Notes: a model not told the origin generated them from the sequence alone. A DNA stretch of 64,000 nucleotides from Lamellibrachia satsuma (GCA_033239005.1 BSQZ01000050.1:4502501-4566500), one strand, 5' to 3'. Shown: positions 47,106-60,401, counted from the stretch's first letter. Translations and numbers: made by a program.

Positions 47106-47399
47106 GTAAATTGTCCATTTATTCTAAGCCAACAAATATTTATTTTATTATTTTATTTAATTTTATGATTACGCAAAACAACATTATTGTTGCAATGTAA
47201 TATGTTCATAACAATTAACTAATTTATGGGACCGAGTGGCTTGAGTTTCACATTTTCATTCAGATTTAACCTGCCCATACACTACTTTTTATGGTTCTCT
47301 TTATTAGTTATTTAATTGAGTCACTCAGTGATCATAAAATTCACAAAATAAATTGATTCCAAGAAGAAAAGGTCCATCATTTTAGGTCATGAGACATGG

Positions 47400-47820
47400 G
47401 GTCATTTACAATATCAATTCCAGTTAAAAATACCTATTCCAGTTCCTCCTCAAAAATGCCAATTCCAATTACAAAATTTTCAGTTACTTTTAATAATGCC
47501 AATTCCAGTTATAAAATGCCAATTCGAGTTTCAATTCTATATCGAAACAAAAGTATGTTAACAGACCAACCATAGGTATACTCAATGCCAACAAATAACG
47601 TATCTTAGGACAGCTTTATTTAGTTTTTCTGCATATTAAGGTGCATTATCGCAAACAAATATGATATAAGCAGCATATTGTGTTCTATTAATTATCTGTA
47701 GTGAGACTAGCGAATAATTTGAGTTACATGATGTAATTGAAAACGCTACTGAAATGTAACTGAAAATACCACCAATTACTTTTAAAAACAAAGCAATTCC
47801 AACCACAGTGTAATTGACCC
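47400..47820 (+). repeat. Dispersed repeat family Y, copy 1
   Basis: Similar to 54090-54400: repeated CCAATTCCAATTACA phrases, then AC.ACCATAGG.A.AC, GGACAGCTTTATTT and GCATATTA.GGT.CAT blocks in the same order. Intronic and non-coding. Confidence 0.6.
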
Positions 47821-47925
47821 CCAAGCCTGTAGGTCATTATAGTTTGTTCGCCATCAAATGCTAAACAACTTTACTGCTCTCCTGAATCGCCTGAGTTGAA
47901 CTATATAGTATCTGACTTGTTGCAG

Positions 47926-48295
47926 TTTGGAATGACCGCTTCTACTGGAATTTTCAAGTTGGGCCAGAGGGTGCCAAACTTGAGGTGAAGAATGTCTTGC
48001 AGACATTTCCGCAGGATGCACCAGAGATAGAAAGGGATTCCTTATTTGGGCCAGAGGGTTCCAATGTTCAAGTGAAGAATGTCTCACTGACAATTCCGCC
48101 TCATGCGCTCGAGAAAAAACTCACCATCACCATAGCTATCAGTTGGAACAGGTCAGACTTACCCAAGTTGGACGATGGTCAGTTCCTGGTTGGGCCAGTG
48201 GTACACTGTCTGCCTCATGGTCTTTACTTCAAACGGCCTGTCAAACTGTCATTTCAGTGTGAACAGAAAGTAATGGATATGCAGGTGTTATCCAG
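47926..48295 (+). CDS. Host ZU5-domain exon
   Basis: Between CTTGTTGCAG and GTATGT, 370 nt, open throughout in one frame. The C-terminal ~85 residues show a ZU5 pattern: LFGPEGSNVQVKNVSLTIPP, ALEKKLTITIAISW, GQFLVGPVVHCLPHGLYF and RPVKLSF. ZU5 is found in ankyrins, UNC5 netrin receptors and death-domain proteins. The N-terminal part repeats the GPEG..L.VKNV phrase, so part of the domain may be duplicated. Ends in phase 2, as the exon at 49906 requires. Confidence 0.75.
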
Positions 48296-48299
48296 GTAT

Positions 48300-49040
48300 G
48301 TGATTTTATCTGCGCTCACTCATATATTTATTTTTGTAAACCAAATTGGCTAAATATATTCCTTTTTTTTAGCTAAACTTAACATTTTTGGCCTTTGGTG
48401 AATGGTTAGCATGACCGTAGTTTATTTACTTCATTCATATTGGTGAGACAACATTGCACCACAGCAAATGTGAATACCGTATAGTTCCCAATACACGTGC
48501 AGTGCATGAGTACGAACGCTTGGGTACTCGTCTGTTAGTTTCTCATAACTTAAGTGGCACAAGCTGTCGCGGGTGGGTGGACATTTAGCAGAAACAGTTT
48601 CAGCACATCTACCAAAACAAACGACACTCGATCGACACACGACAAGAACGCACGAGACAGACACTGTAAAAGCATGTTCATTTGTGTTTTTTTGTAATTC
48701 CAGATAAACAACATCAGCCAGCCACCACTCGGTTCTTTGAGCGTCATTAAATAGACATTTCAAACTCACATGCTTTCCTAAAGAAGAGCTAGCGATAAAA
48801 TAAACAAACGCTAGCCTTAGTACTTCCACTGACATCTAGCGAAAGCCGCCAGTACTCAGTAGTGATGGCAATGTGGTGTCACCTTGTAGGTAAAAGCAAA
48901 CACTATGAATTATTTCTAAGAGTTCTGCAAGCCACCGCAGCAGTATTGCTGTTATTTGTCATTTAGCATGCCTTCACTCCTGAAAATGTTTTTGCGCGTC
49001 GTTTCACCTTTCAAAAAGGTGGGTGCGAATCTGTTACATA
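48300..49040. other. Intron, nothing else recognised
   Basis: The minus-strand frame 48431-48835 has no recognisable similarity. Confidence 0.35.
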
Positions 49041-49049
49041 GTGAGCTTC

Positions 49050-49510
49050 TATTGGGATCTATACAGTAGATTTGCAGTAGGAATCCAGATAAACGACTTC
49101 AGTAATCAGTGGCCACATTCCTCACCAACGACCATGCCTAAAACACATTAAAACAGCTATGTTTGTTATGCATTTTTTAATGATGTATGTATCCAGACAT
49201 ACGCCAAAAAGCTTGTAATGTACAAAGTAAATGAAACATGATTACCTGATGACTCCATCTATTTTGAAAGAAATAGGAATAGACGATATTGGTTTTATTC
49301 ATGACGCATGGGCATTAGCACTGTATTTTTTAAGTCACGCAACCATGTTTTCATTCTTAGCTGACAAATAAATAACGTTTCTATTGTACGACAGCAAAAA
49401 TAAAACTGACTACATATGCATTTATCTAAGTAAAATAACCGCTTTCTGAAATAAAAATATATATATATGTAGAATATGTGTATGACCCATGTCGAATTCT
49501 ACCAGTTTTA
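49050..49510 (+). repeat. Dispersed repeat family X, copy 2
   Basis: Collinear with 17480-18030, same orientation. Confidence 0.7.
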
Positions 49511-49905
49511 AGGACTGCGTTGACATCACAGTCATTTCGCAATGACGTCACAAACATGTATCGCATTGGCATCACAAACGTATGAGCACCGTCAACACCT
49601 GAACTCAGAGTGCTGTGTTGCAACTTCTTGTGTCAAATTTTAAATGAATTTGTTTTGGATGATCATGATGAGTTTGCGGATAAACGTAAATGGTACCCCA
49701 CAAAAGAATACAACTTACTTTTTAATTGCAGTTGATGTTATGATATTATTATTTTTAATTACTAATCAGTCTCGAACCAAGGCCTCTTCCAATTATTGTT
49801 GTAGCACTCATTGCTAATGAAACACACCATGTTGGTTTTCAGTTAACTCCGTAGTCACAGTAGTGTAGATGACAAAGGACCATAAATCATTTGTTTGACT
49901 TGCAG

Positions 49906-51133
49906 TGACAGTGACGTGGATGAAGCTGTTCAGTGGCTGGAGCAGGAATCATTCACAAGCAACTGTTGGATGACCACATGTTTGACTGACCACTTAATTG
50001 CAGTCACTGTCAGAAGTACAACGACCATGTCCTGGGCTAGACCCTGCATTCCCAGAAAGTCAATGACTCGTAGAGGAATATCTGTATTCAGTGTTATGTT
50101 GCGGATGGCTGTTTGTTTGGTCTTGGTCTATTCATTACCGTCCATTATTTGGTCAGTATCATCTGTGCTGTCGACTGCTGAGCTGGTCACTTTGATGTCA
50201 GAATTAGCTACCAAGTGGTCCAAGGTGGTAGCATCAGCTGTCATGTCGAATGACTGGATCCAGTTTGTTCTCATACGGTTAATTTATGATGCAGCAGCAT
50301 ATGTTTTGCAGCCACAATTCCAACCAGAATCCATAGAACTCGAATCATTAAGCTTACCTGGTCCAATAAAATATTTTGGTATTGTGTTAACAATAGCAGA
50401 ACTATGGTTAGGTATTTGGTTGCTCAGTATTGCTATGGGTATGATGCTGGTCTATATAGTGTTAATACTTGTCCTTGCTGTCATGGTTTATAGAATACTA
50501 AGAACAGTAAGAAGGAATGGGTCTTTTAGTTGTTGGGTCATATGGGATCAAGTTAGATCAGACACACGTTTGTTGCTCTTTATATTAGTCTTTGTCATAT
50601 TAGCAACTGCTGAGTGCAACGAGTGTGTATTGTTTCATCTGTGGTCAAAACTAAATGCAAACAACTTAGACTTCATACCGGGTCCAATAAAATATTTGTG
50701 TTTGGTGTTAACAGCAGCAGAACTATTGTTAGGTATTTGGTTGCTCAGTACTGCTATGGGTATGATGCAGGTCTCTACAGTGTTAATAGTTGTCCTTGCT
50801 GTCATGGTTTATAGAATACTAAGAACAGTACGAAGGAATGGGTCTTTTAGTTGTTGGGTCATATGGGAACAGGTTACATCAGGCACCTGCTTGTTGCTTG
50901 AGCTATTAGAAATTGTGGTTGTAACTGCCATGTTGAATATGCACGTATTGTTTCTCCTGTGGTCAGCAACAAAGTGGTTAGTAGTTATATGGTCAGCAAC
51001 TATGTGGTCAGCAACTAAGCAGTCAGCAACTGCAGCCTGTAGGTGGTCAGCAACTATATGGTCCACTGTTAAGTGGTTATCAGCTACTTGGTCAGCATCT
51101 TCACCTGTGCCACTGGTTAGTTCTTGGCCATAA
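49906..51133 (+). CDS. Host exon: end of ZU5 region plus multi-pass membrane segment
   Basis: The acceptor is TTTGACTTGCAG. The phase continues the ZU5 exon and the frame stays open for 409 codons to TAA 51131-51133, with AATAAA at 51145-51150. It begins with a DSDVDEAVQWLEQESF segment. Hydrophobic segments follow, including a 321-bp in-frame duplication (PGPIKY...VYRILRTVRRNGSFSCWVIW, once from about 50356 and again from about 50677). It ends in a W-S-A-T repeat-rich tail. Within copy 1, ACA/GTAAGA at 50506/50507 is a phase-0 donor that could instead join to the kinase exon at 51554. No family known for the membrane part. Confidence 0.6.
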
Positions 51134-51553
51134 AAAATGTGTTTAATAAATTATACTATTTGATTATTGCCATCTTGTCAATATATGTTTTGGATGTGAA
51201 TGTAAGACATTCACAAGTATAAATTGATGTATATTTAATACATCCTCATGTAATAATTGGATGCTATGAATGTACGTTCAGTTGTGGGCGTTTGTGAATA
51301 AATTAAGCCTAAAATATAAATCAACAATATTTTGTTGAATTACAGTGATGTGATAAAAGCAACAAGTTTCATTTAGTTAAACTGTTTGGTTTACAACAAT
51401 TAATTATTTGTGAATAATTATAGTCCAGGCCATTTATGAATTAATGATGGCTATAATAGCCATCACTATAGTAAAGTATACCCAGAATCTGCCCGAGTAA
51501 TAGTTGGAAAAGTAACAAGACTTTGAGGTTTTGTGTTGCATTATTTCCAATAG

Positions 51554-51684
51554 GAATGGGTTCAATGCAGTGGGCGATGGAAGCATGCACTAGCCACCCT
51601 GCAAAAGAAACCAAGAAAAGAGTTGGTCAGAGGACTTAGCAGGATCAATGTCTGCACTGCTGCCTACTTCACCATTGGCACAGG
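51554..51684 (+). CDS. Host protein kinase, exon with start of glycine loop
   Basis: Between TTTCCAATAG and GTGAGT; open in the frame starting EWVQCSGRWKHAL and ending in FTIGTG, the first half of a kinase glycine loop. Ends in phase 2, matching the next exon. The stretch before the loop would be a basic juxtamembrane-type linker (KKPRKELVRG). Confidence 0.65.
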
Positions 51685-52666
51685 GTGAGTAATGACTTGG
51701 AAACATGGTCATTTAAAAGGTATCATTCTAAAATGTTTGAACTCGGAAAGAATAACAATTTGCTCACATTTTACTGCAGTTTGCCATGGAACACATAGTT
51801 CTTGCTAATATTTATTGTGTATTATACGTTATTTGGCAAATTTTTGATGGATTCTGCTGATGTGAATGTCATCATAACTGGGCATTGTAATGGTAGTATA
51901 TATGATTTAGATTCTAGTGTTGATCCTGTAAGGGCCTGTCTCAAAACAAGCAAAGCAAAGCAAAATTGCTCCTGTGTGCCAGCAGGAGTTTTGTTGTGGC
52001 GTCAAACGTAAAGTATTCGACCTATTAAGCGTACATGCCCTAATTAGCATACATCCCCTTTTTAATCAGCAGGATCCATAATTATTGTAAGTTGACTAGC
52101 GTGGAACAACTGAAAAGTGTTACCATCTGGTGTTGAACAGTGGGCACCACGTTTCAGTTGTTCTACACTAGTCACCATATGATACCACTAGTGTTAAACA
52201 ATTATATTATTGTCTAGAGAACCAAATTTTGGTGTACACTTATAAGAACAGATTCGTTGACATTTTCTATGGACCAATGTTTTTTCAAGCTTATTAGGTC
52301 GAATATAGTAGATGTATTTTAAAAAAAAACATTGACATTTTCATGGGTATCCGGTGGTCAGAGAAATTAAAAGTTTCGTGTAGGCGGATGGGGTGTCTGA
52401 AGTTAGTTAGAATTTCATGTAGTAACAACTATGTCATGTTTTTGTGTTTTGAGACCCCAACATCAACTGACAATTTTGTGTGTGCAAATTTGTAATAAAA
52501 TATGAACTCTTTATTAGCAATTTCCCATGATACAGTCTGGACTACGACTGAAATAATAGCTTACCGGTATGCTTACTAGTGTTTTGGTTGCTTGACAACA
52601 AGCAATAACTTTAAGAATTACTGTTGTGTATGTTTCTTGTGTTATGTGTTGATGATGTTATGATAG

Positions 52667-52814
52667 GAGCAGCAGAACGGATGTTTATTTGGGTTTACTC
52701 GATGATGGACGAGAGATGGCTGTCAAAAGAGTGCACATGAGTCAAAACGCAGAAAGAACCAATGAAACAAAAATTCTGGTGATGTTGGATCACAGAAACA
52801 TCGTGTCGTTCATG
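52667..52814 (+). CDS. Host protein kinase, N-lobe exon
   Basis: Completes the glycine loop (SSRTDVYLGLL) and has the beta-3 lysine (REMAVKRV), a helix-C Glu candidate (NETKILVML) and HRNIVSFM. The wording resembles the IRE1/RNase L kinase group. Splice sites GATAG and GTAAGA; ends in phase 0. Confidence 0.8.
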
Positions 52815-53239
52815 GTAAGAACATTTTCCTGGAATGGAATACACAATTATTAGCTGTGCTGGTGGTAGGGAATGCACGTTTTACGGTACAGTTATGTTAC
52901 CTAACTCCATGTTCAGTCTGTGGTAGAGATGGCGAAGTCATCGATAATTGCATAAGGAATGGTGATAAGTGATATTTTAATGTCTTGAAAAATTAACCTA
53001 ACATAAATAGTACTTCCTGAGTTTATGTTGGCACCGTTCTGACATATTACATTGCATTTGCCCCATGCCTTCATAATGGTACATACAACTAAGCCTGTTA
53101 ACATAACAATTTATGCATTCAAAATGTTTGGTAAATTCTCAAGCCATCGTACCATTGTAGACAGGATTGATCATATAACCAGGATGTTTGCTGTGTGATT
53201 TCGACAGGATTCACCATATATGTTCACTGTGTGTTTTAG

Positions 53240-53425
53240 ACTCAAGAGAATACCAGAGGATGTATGTATGTGGCCTTGAAACTGTGTGAGTACAGTCTTG
53301 ATGAATGGCTCAGAGCAGTGATGCACCAACCAGATTGGAACAGCATGGTGTCAGATATGGTCAAACAACTTCTACAGGCAGTGCAATATCTTCATCAGAA
53401 TAGAGTTCTACACCGTGATCTAACT
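53240..53425 (+). CDS. Host protein kinase, exon with catalytic loop start
   Basis: 62 codons between TGTTTTAG and GTAAGC. MYVALKLCEYSLDEWL marks the hinge. LLQAVQYLHQNRVLHRDLT is helix E and the HRD motif; the loop is completed in the next exon. Confidence 0.85.
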
Positions 53426-53938
53426 GTAAGCTGCATTGATTGAAGTCCATTTCTATGGATAGACTCCCAGTGAGAAAGCTTTTTTAATTTTCATAATTGC
53501 TGTATTTTGCTATGTTGAGTGGGTTTTGTTGAGTAAAAAATGTAGTGAACTTTTTCCGATTATATTACCGTTTTCGTCAAACATAGGCAAATTTATAACC
53601 ATTGCTTTCTTTATTAAATAAAAAAGTTATTAATATGTTTCAGTTATTTTATTCAGTGTGCTTCATTCCACATATTTACATAAGGATTTTCAACATTTAT
53701 GCATATTTATATTTTTCATTAATTTTAAGTAACCTCCTCATTTATCTCAAGAACATACTTAGCACTCGTTCTGTTTTTTTTTTACTTATAAATACAATGA
53801 CCTTGGCTAGGTCAAATTTGGTCAAAATGGGATTGTTAATTTTTGGTATCAAAGGTCCAGTGACCATTGCAGCACATTAGGACCATTAGAGTTTGTAGAG
53901 ATATTGTTAATATTCTTATGGTGACAATTGTGTTGTAG

Positions 53939-54050
53939 CCAGATAACATATTGGTGAATGACAATGCGGAACGGTGTTTGAAGTTGGGTGACTTTGGTCT
54001 CAGTCATAAACTGCGATCTGGTCAGCCAAGTTACTGCACAGATCCAACAG
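53939..54050 (+). CDS. Host protein kinase, DFG exon
   Basis: PDNILVND completes the catalytic loop (the usual HRDLKPxN lysine is Thr here, from the preceding exon end), then LKLGDFGLSHKL. Acceptor TGTTGTAG, weak donor GTTTGT. Ends in phase 1. Confidence 0.8.
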
Positions 54051-54089
54051 GTTTGTTGAACTTGTTTTATCTCTCATTTTAACCCATTC

Positions 54090-54400
54090 GAGTCCAGGCT
54101 TGATATCAATTACGTTATATCAATTCCAATTACACACCAATTGCAAATACCAACTTTAATTACACCTCAAAAATACCAGTTGCAATTCTCAATTCCATAT
54201 TGAAATAAAATATGTGAATAGAACTACCATAGGCAAACTATTTTAGAGCAGCTTTATTTTATTTCCGCATATTATGGTACATAATGGTAAACAAGTGCAT
54301 GATGTAATCGAAAATACCAGATACATTTTCACCAGTTCCATTTGCTTACCATTTGTAGTAGTTGTAATTGAAGTAAAACCATTTCAAATTCTGAAATTGT
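54090..54400 (+). repeat. Dispersed repeat family Y, copy 2
   Basis: Similar to 47400-47820 in the same order and orientation. Confidence 0.6.
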
Positions 54401-54479
54401 CTGAACATACGTAATGAACTGCCTTTGTGTCAACCTGCACCGTCTTCATAACTAACAAATACAGACTGTTTGACTTAAC

Positions 54480-54712
54480 TTTCTCTTTAGCTGCACCTAG
54501 GGGCTGGAATGAACTACCACTTTGAAACGTTAGCTATCTTCCGAAAAAACTCAAAGACATTTATTCCAAATTGGTTTTCCACCATAAATCTTTTCCCTTG
54601 CTCTGATAATGACTTTTGTGCATCCCTATTCATGATTATGCTTAATGATTTGTTGCACCAGGTTCCTGAAGACATAGGCGCTGTAGAAGTTCATTATTAT
54701 TATTACTAATAC
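54480..54712 (+). mobile_element. LINE 3' scrap of the copy A/B family
   Basis: GCACCTAGGGGCTGGAATGA, then TTCCACCATAAATC, ATTATGCTTAATGATT and GACATAGGCGC..TAGAAGTT with an ATT tail, as at 4025-4262 and 15130-15390. Confidence 0.8.
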
Positions 54713-55153
54713 TAGCAAAAATGTCCAACCTCCAGACGGGATAATTTGGTAGTTCGTGTTTACCAAATTTCAGGATACACTACAGTATTACATAAATGCC
54801 TTAGTACTTGGTGCTGTCAATATCTGTGATTTGTGATGTAAAATGCGTGACGTTGTTAACAATTGTTCAGATAGAGGGGTGAATTTCGGAAAACTAAAAC
54901 CAAGACGACCATAGATGAACCCCGGAAAGTGTGGTGCCCGATATATAAAACATTTAAGAGTAGTAACATCACGCACAAACATACAGTGGATTATATTAAG
55001 ACGATAGCAGCCCACAGCTACAAACTCCATATATGTGTGACACACAGTATTGTCTTAAAGCTGCACCTCTTTAAGAAAAATTTACTTTGAATAACATCCC
55101 ATAGGACCCATACCATAAAAATTCCGGCCACTTTTTTACCTAAATGTGGTCAG

Positions 55154-55265
55154 TTAACTGCTACAGTGCTATTTCTGTGAAGGGACTCAGTGTTGGAAAG
55201 CAAGAGAGGTCCTTCAATGTGGGCCAGGGCATCAGGTCCACTACAGAGATGCCACCGACATCCAG
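55154..55265 (+). CDS. Candidate activation-segment exon of the host kinase
   Basis: Between GTGGTCAG and GTTGGT. It fits the phase of the DFG exon and is open, reading NCYSAISVKGLSVG onward. It would encode part of the activation segment but shows no typical APE motif and its end phase does not fit the next recognised exon. Confidence 0.4.
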
Positions 55266-55766
55266 GTTGGTAATTAACATTACATCTGCTACATGTTGTA
55301 AATATTTTGTAAGAAATGATGCTTCTTAGATATGAAGCATTATATATTTTTTCAGTTCGTTACAAATGCAGTGCAACTTTATAGTAGGGCAAGTTTGTGT
55401 AATGTAGATTCAGTTGTAATGTGCAGCTTGAATTTCTACCAGAAGCAGTGATCTACATGTGGTTTTTAACATTGACAGTTGTTAAGCCTTTTCATATGGC
55501 CAATTGTCCAATTTTTTTCCACCCGTGTGAGATTTATTATGTAATATTTACTGAGTAAGACAAAATGTAAAGAAAAGGTTTTGTCTGTGTGACTTTCTGC
55601 ACTTTCCGTATGAGCTGAACCTTAAAACAACTGGCCACTCATTGGATGTTTAGTATCTTAAAGAGCATAGATTAAGACATCAGCAGTATCTAAATAAGCA
55701 TTGAGAAATGAAGACTATTGAAATGTTGCTAAAATATTTGCAAGAGTCACTCCGTGGACATGTTTT

Positions 55767-55850
55767 AAACTGTTATTTGCACATCATCCTCATTAGCCAG
55801 GAGTGGTGGTAGTACTATATGTATATATATTTATATATTTATATATATAG
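55767..55850 (+). repeat. Left arm of inverted repeat flanking the PHD LINE
   Basis: From AAACTGTTATTTGCACATC to the AT-rich end, it is the reverse complement of about 60637-60714. A shorter third copy of the GTACTACCACCACTCCTGGC part lies at 60795-60814. Confidence 0.8.
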
Positions 55851-56481
55851 ATGATTTCCGGTTCCGGTTCAGGTGCACAAGTGTACGTAGTAACAGCTGC
55901 TCAAAATCTAAATCCTAACTAACCATTCAAAGTTCTTTAACTAATAGTTCAATTTATAGCACAAGTCAAACTAGATACTGTTAACAGTACCAAAAATTAA
56001 ATAACTGCTACCTTCTAGGATTCCCAAAATAACTTTAACTTAGAAATCGAATTTTTCCCGCCATATTAAAGTAAACAAAGGAAAAAAGAACCCCAAGCAA
56101 CGCTCCACATACAAAACTTAGACATAGGAAATTAGCTACACATAAACATTAGTTAGACAAAACACTAGAAATTAGTTAGACACAAATACATCTCTTCAAC
56201 CGCCCTGCACATAATCTTAACATTATACTAATTCGGCCCTTTCATCAAGGCAACTCAATATACCCAGAGTCGCCCTGGGTATCACTCTTCATTTCTGTTA
56301 CTCTTTCTCCCAGCACTGCCTTGATCCCTTGCACAACACTTTAATATATATATAAGCAATAAAAAAAAAAGTTACTCCAACTCAGTCTTAAAGTAGACAT
56401 AAAATAAATAAAACTAAAGTAGCCAGGTTATGGCAAGTAAAAAAAAAACCAAGGACAAAAAGTAAAAATGACTCTGTATGG

Positions 56482-57370
56482 ATGACCGATGATGATGACG
56501 TATGGATATGCACAGGGTGTAAACAAAATTTCAAAGGACCAAACCACAAATTGTTGGAATGTGAATATTGTGACAAACATTATTGCATCGAATGTGTGGA
56601 AATAACTGATAAAGAATACAAAGTCATGACAGATAAAGCACAAATCCACTGGTTTTGTCCACCATGTGACACAAAAGTAATGAAAAACTTGAAAAATGAA
56701 AAAAGCTGCGAAGAAAGGTGTCAGAAGTTCCTTAAGAAAGTGGAAGAGAAAATCATTGAACTAGAGAAAGAAATCAGAACCAAAGTGAATGAAACAAGAG
56801 TCATCGAAATGATCAAAGAAGCTAAGTTAGAAAAAAAAACCAAGCAAAGTCATCAACCCAAATGAAGTTAAGGAAGTCGTACAAATTCAGGTAAAAGAAC
56901 AGAACATGGAATCAAAAGACAGAGAAAAAAGACTCAACAACGTAATCATTTTCAACTTACCAGAATCTACATCACAACTAAAAACTACGAGACAACAACA
57001 TGACAAAGAACAAATTTTAGAAATGTGTACAGAAATAAACAATAACTTCACAGACACTGATGTCACAGAAACGCGGAGGCTTGGGGAAGCCAAGGAAAAT
57101 GCAACTGGTCCCAGACCAGTTCTAATCACTTTAACGCATATTGAAAAAAAACGAACCCTTCTTCGAAGGTTCCATCACATCAGAGAAAATGACAAGTTCA
57201 AAAACATAAAAATTGATCATGACAAAACTAAACAAGAAAGGGAGGAATCAAAAAAGCTCTATGAAGAAGCAAAGAGGCAGGAAGCTGCAGACAAGTTGGG
57301 GGAATACCTGTACAGAGTCAGGGGTCCACCATGGGAGAGAAAAATAAGAAAGATAAGGAAAAGCCAGTAA
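56482..57370 (+). pseudogene. LINE ORF1 (PHD finger, coiled coil), one frameshift
   Basis: Residues about 11-60 of the first frame hold the PHD cysteine/histidine pattern (ICTGCKQNF, LECEYCDKHYCIECVE, HWFCPPCD). A Lys/Glu-rich coiled-coil-like stretch follows. The frame changes at an A9 run (56831-56839) into the second frame (from 56906, NNVIIFNLPES), which looks like the RRM-type domain common in LINE ORF1 proteins. Probably an RNA-binding chaperone of the retrotransposon. Confidence 0.75.
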
Positions 57371-59868
57371 AGACTACACCTAGAGTGACAGATGGTAAAA
57401 CAAATGTTAATAAAAATAATCTTAATGACATAGGCAACATTCTGTGTTTTTATACCAATGCTGACCAACTAAGGAACAAGCAAAATAAATTTGAACAAAG
57501 AATTAAAGAACTGAAACCTCACATAATAGCAATTAATGAGGTAAAACCAAAAAACCCCAAATGCACTGTAACCATACCAGAATTTTACTTAGAAGGCTAT
57601 ACATTGTTCTCCAAAAATATAGAAAATAATGAAGGTAGGGGTATTATAATGTACGTCTTAAATTCCCTATACGCAGAACATATAAACCTGGTCTCAACCT
57701 TCAAGGAATGCTTATTTATAGAAATTAAACTTAAAAATAAAACCAAACTTCTCTTTGGATGCATATATAGGAGCGATGGGGGGTCAGAAGAAAATAACGC
57801 AGAACTTCTAAATATGATTAGATCCACATCAGGACTTAAATATTCACACATTGTAATTACAGGAGATTTCAATCTCCCAGATATTAGCTGGAAAAATTGG
57901 ACGACCAAATCAATTAACCCCAGTAACCTAAATTTTAAATTTGTAGAATGCCTTAGAGACACATTCATGTATCAACATGTCTCAAATCCCACCAGAGGAC
58001 GAGGCACAACTAACACAAACCTTTTAGATCTGATTTTATCAAACAAAGAAGACAACATAGGGGAAATAGAATACCTCAGCCCTCTAGGTAAAAGTGACCA
58101 CTGTGTCATTACATTCAATATTTTGTGCAAAGTTATAACAAATAAATACACTAAAAAACGGAAGCTATTCAATAAGGCAAATTATGAAGAAATGAGGAAA
58201 GAGTGTTCAGATATAAATTGGGAAGAGAAATTTAAAGATTGTAAAGACAACGTTAACGACCAATGGGAAATCCTTAAAACAGTACTAAGATTATTAGAAG
58301 ATAAATACGTACCTCAAAAAGAAGTTTCAAATTACAGAAAGGGAAATTTCCCCCTGAATGCAAACACCAGAAAACTAATTAGACGTAAAAATAGACTATG
58401 GACAAGATACATTGAAACAAGGGATGGGACAAAATATCTAGAGTATTGTAAAAGCAGGAATAAAATCCGAGCTTTAACCAGAAAGCTCCGAAAGGAGTTT
58501 GAAAAAAATTTAGCCATTCAAACTAAGAAAAACCCTAAAGTCTTCTGGAACTATTATAAATCAAAAACTACAGGAATTGGGGAACTTAATATAGACCACA
58601 CAAATCCGAAATCCCAAACAACAACTGAAGATGAAGAAAAAGCAAATATTCTTGCCAACTACTTCTCCAGTGTATTCATTACTGAACAGACAGGGTCTAT
58701 CCCAACTACACCCAAAGTAAATATTAAACTAGCAATGGATGAGCTAAAAGTAACTGAAAACATAATATTACTAACATTAAAAGAACTTAATATAAACAAA
58801 TCGCCTGGCCCTGATGAAATTGGTGCCAGATTACTAATTGAGTTGTCAGAAAATATCTGTCTCCCATTACAAAAAATATTTGAAACATCTATAAAAACAT
58901 CAATTATTCCCAACGAATGGAAGGATGCCAAAATATCAGCAATATATAAAAAAGGAAACAAGAAATTAGCTTGCAACTACCGTCCAATAAGCCTAACAAG
59001 CGTAGTTTGTAAATGCATGGAAAAAATTATTAGAAATCACATCATCAGTTACATGAAAGTCAATGGTCTGTTCAGTCAAAAACAATATGGTTTTATCTCT
59101 GGCAGATCAACAGTTCTCCAACTAATTAAAATACTAGATGAATGGACCTCAGAAATGGATAAGGGTAATTACATAGACGTTATTTATATGGATTTTCAAA
59201 AGGCTTTTGATACTGTGCCACATACGAGACTAATAAGTAAATTAAAAAGTTTTAACATTAGGAATGATTTAGTTAACTGGATTGAGGCATTCATCACAAA
59301 TAGACGACAAAAGGTAGCAGTAAATGGAAAAGAATCAAACTGGCACAAGGTAACATCAGGGATACCGCAGGGATCTGTCCTAGGACCCTTACTGTTTGTT
59401 CTATACGTAAACGACCTGCCAGATTTAACTGAATCCAATACATTCCTGTTCGCTGATGACATTAAGATATTTAGAGCCATAACTAATAAAAATGATCAGG
59501 ATATACTACAACAAGATTTAAGTATCCTAGAACAATGGAGCGACAAATGGCTATTAAAATTCCACCCAGACAAATGTAAACACATGGACATTGGAAAAAA
59601 TAATATAGGTGAAAATGAATATTTCATGACAAGCAATAATGTTAAACATTCACTAGCCACCATAGATGAGCAAACTGACTTAGGTGTAATTATCGATTCA
59701 AAATTGTCATTTGATGATCACATAAACCAAGTGGTAAATAAAGCAACCAAAATGACAAAAATAATCCGAAGAACATTCCAATTCCTAGACACACACACTT
59801 TTTTGCCACTATATAAGACAATGGTTAGATCTCACCTAGAATATGCCGTAGCAGTATGGTCCATATAA
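57331..59868 (+). pseudogene. LINE ORF2: APE endonuclease and reverse transcriptase
   Basis: 845 codons. The endonuclease has IIAINEVKP, VITGDFNLPDISW and SDHCVITF. The RT has NKSPGPDEIGARLL, NYRPISLTSVVCK, YMDFQKAFDTVPH, SGIPQGSVLGPLLF and LFADDIKIF. The C-terminal region continues out of frame after 59868 (frames 59930-60190 and beyond), and a TGA replaces the usual Trp of the family's WNSLP motif at 60188. RT and endonuclease motifs are intact, so inactivation is recent. Confidence 0.88.
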
Positions 59869-60401
59869 GATAAAACATAAAATAGCAATAGAAAACGTCC
59901 AGAGAAGAGCCACAAAGGAACTTCCTGGTATGAGGGATTTATCATATATAGAAAGACTAAAATTACTGAAGCTACCCACATTAGCATACCGAAGGCTAAG
60001 AGGAGACATGATAGAAGTCTACAAAATAATGCACGAATTGTACGATAATGAATCTGCACCAAACCTCCTGAAATGGGAGGATGTCACACTTAGATCAGGA
60101 AATAGAGGACACTCCCTTAAAATATTTACCCAAAGAGCAAAAATAAATTTAAGAAAAAATGCATTCCCTCTTAGAGTGGCTGAACCATGAAATAGTCTCC
60201 CAAACTCTGTAGTGCAAGCTAGATCAATTAACTCATTTAAAAACAAATTAGACAAATTCTGGTCTACCCAGGCAATAATATACGACTATGAATCTCCTTT
60301 AACAATAACTAATGGAACCGGAAATTATGATATAAAAATATTTGATTCTGAAGATCTGATCATGGAGGAACCAACTGGATCCTGCGATCAGAATCATCAT
60401 A

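Larger units (their letters stand above)
56430..60400 (+). mobile_element. Nearly full-length CR1-like LINE with PHD-finger ORF1
   Basis: ORF1 (56482-57370) begins with a PHD-type zinc finger and ORF2 (57331 onward) has endonuclease and RT domains. ORF2 overlaps ORF1 by about 40 nt. Lesions: an indel in the A9 run at 56831-56839, a frame change near 59865 and a TGA at 60188. It is in an intron of the host kinase, same strand. A long (TA)n tract follows the 3' end. Confidence 0.88.

Noticed and set aside
59832..60062. Hydrophobic minus-strand frame resembling a membrane protein
   Set aside because: Antisense of the LINE ORF2 C-terminal region.
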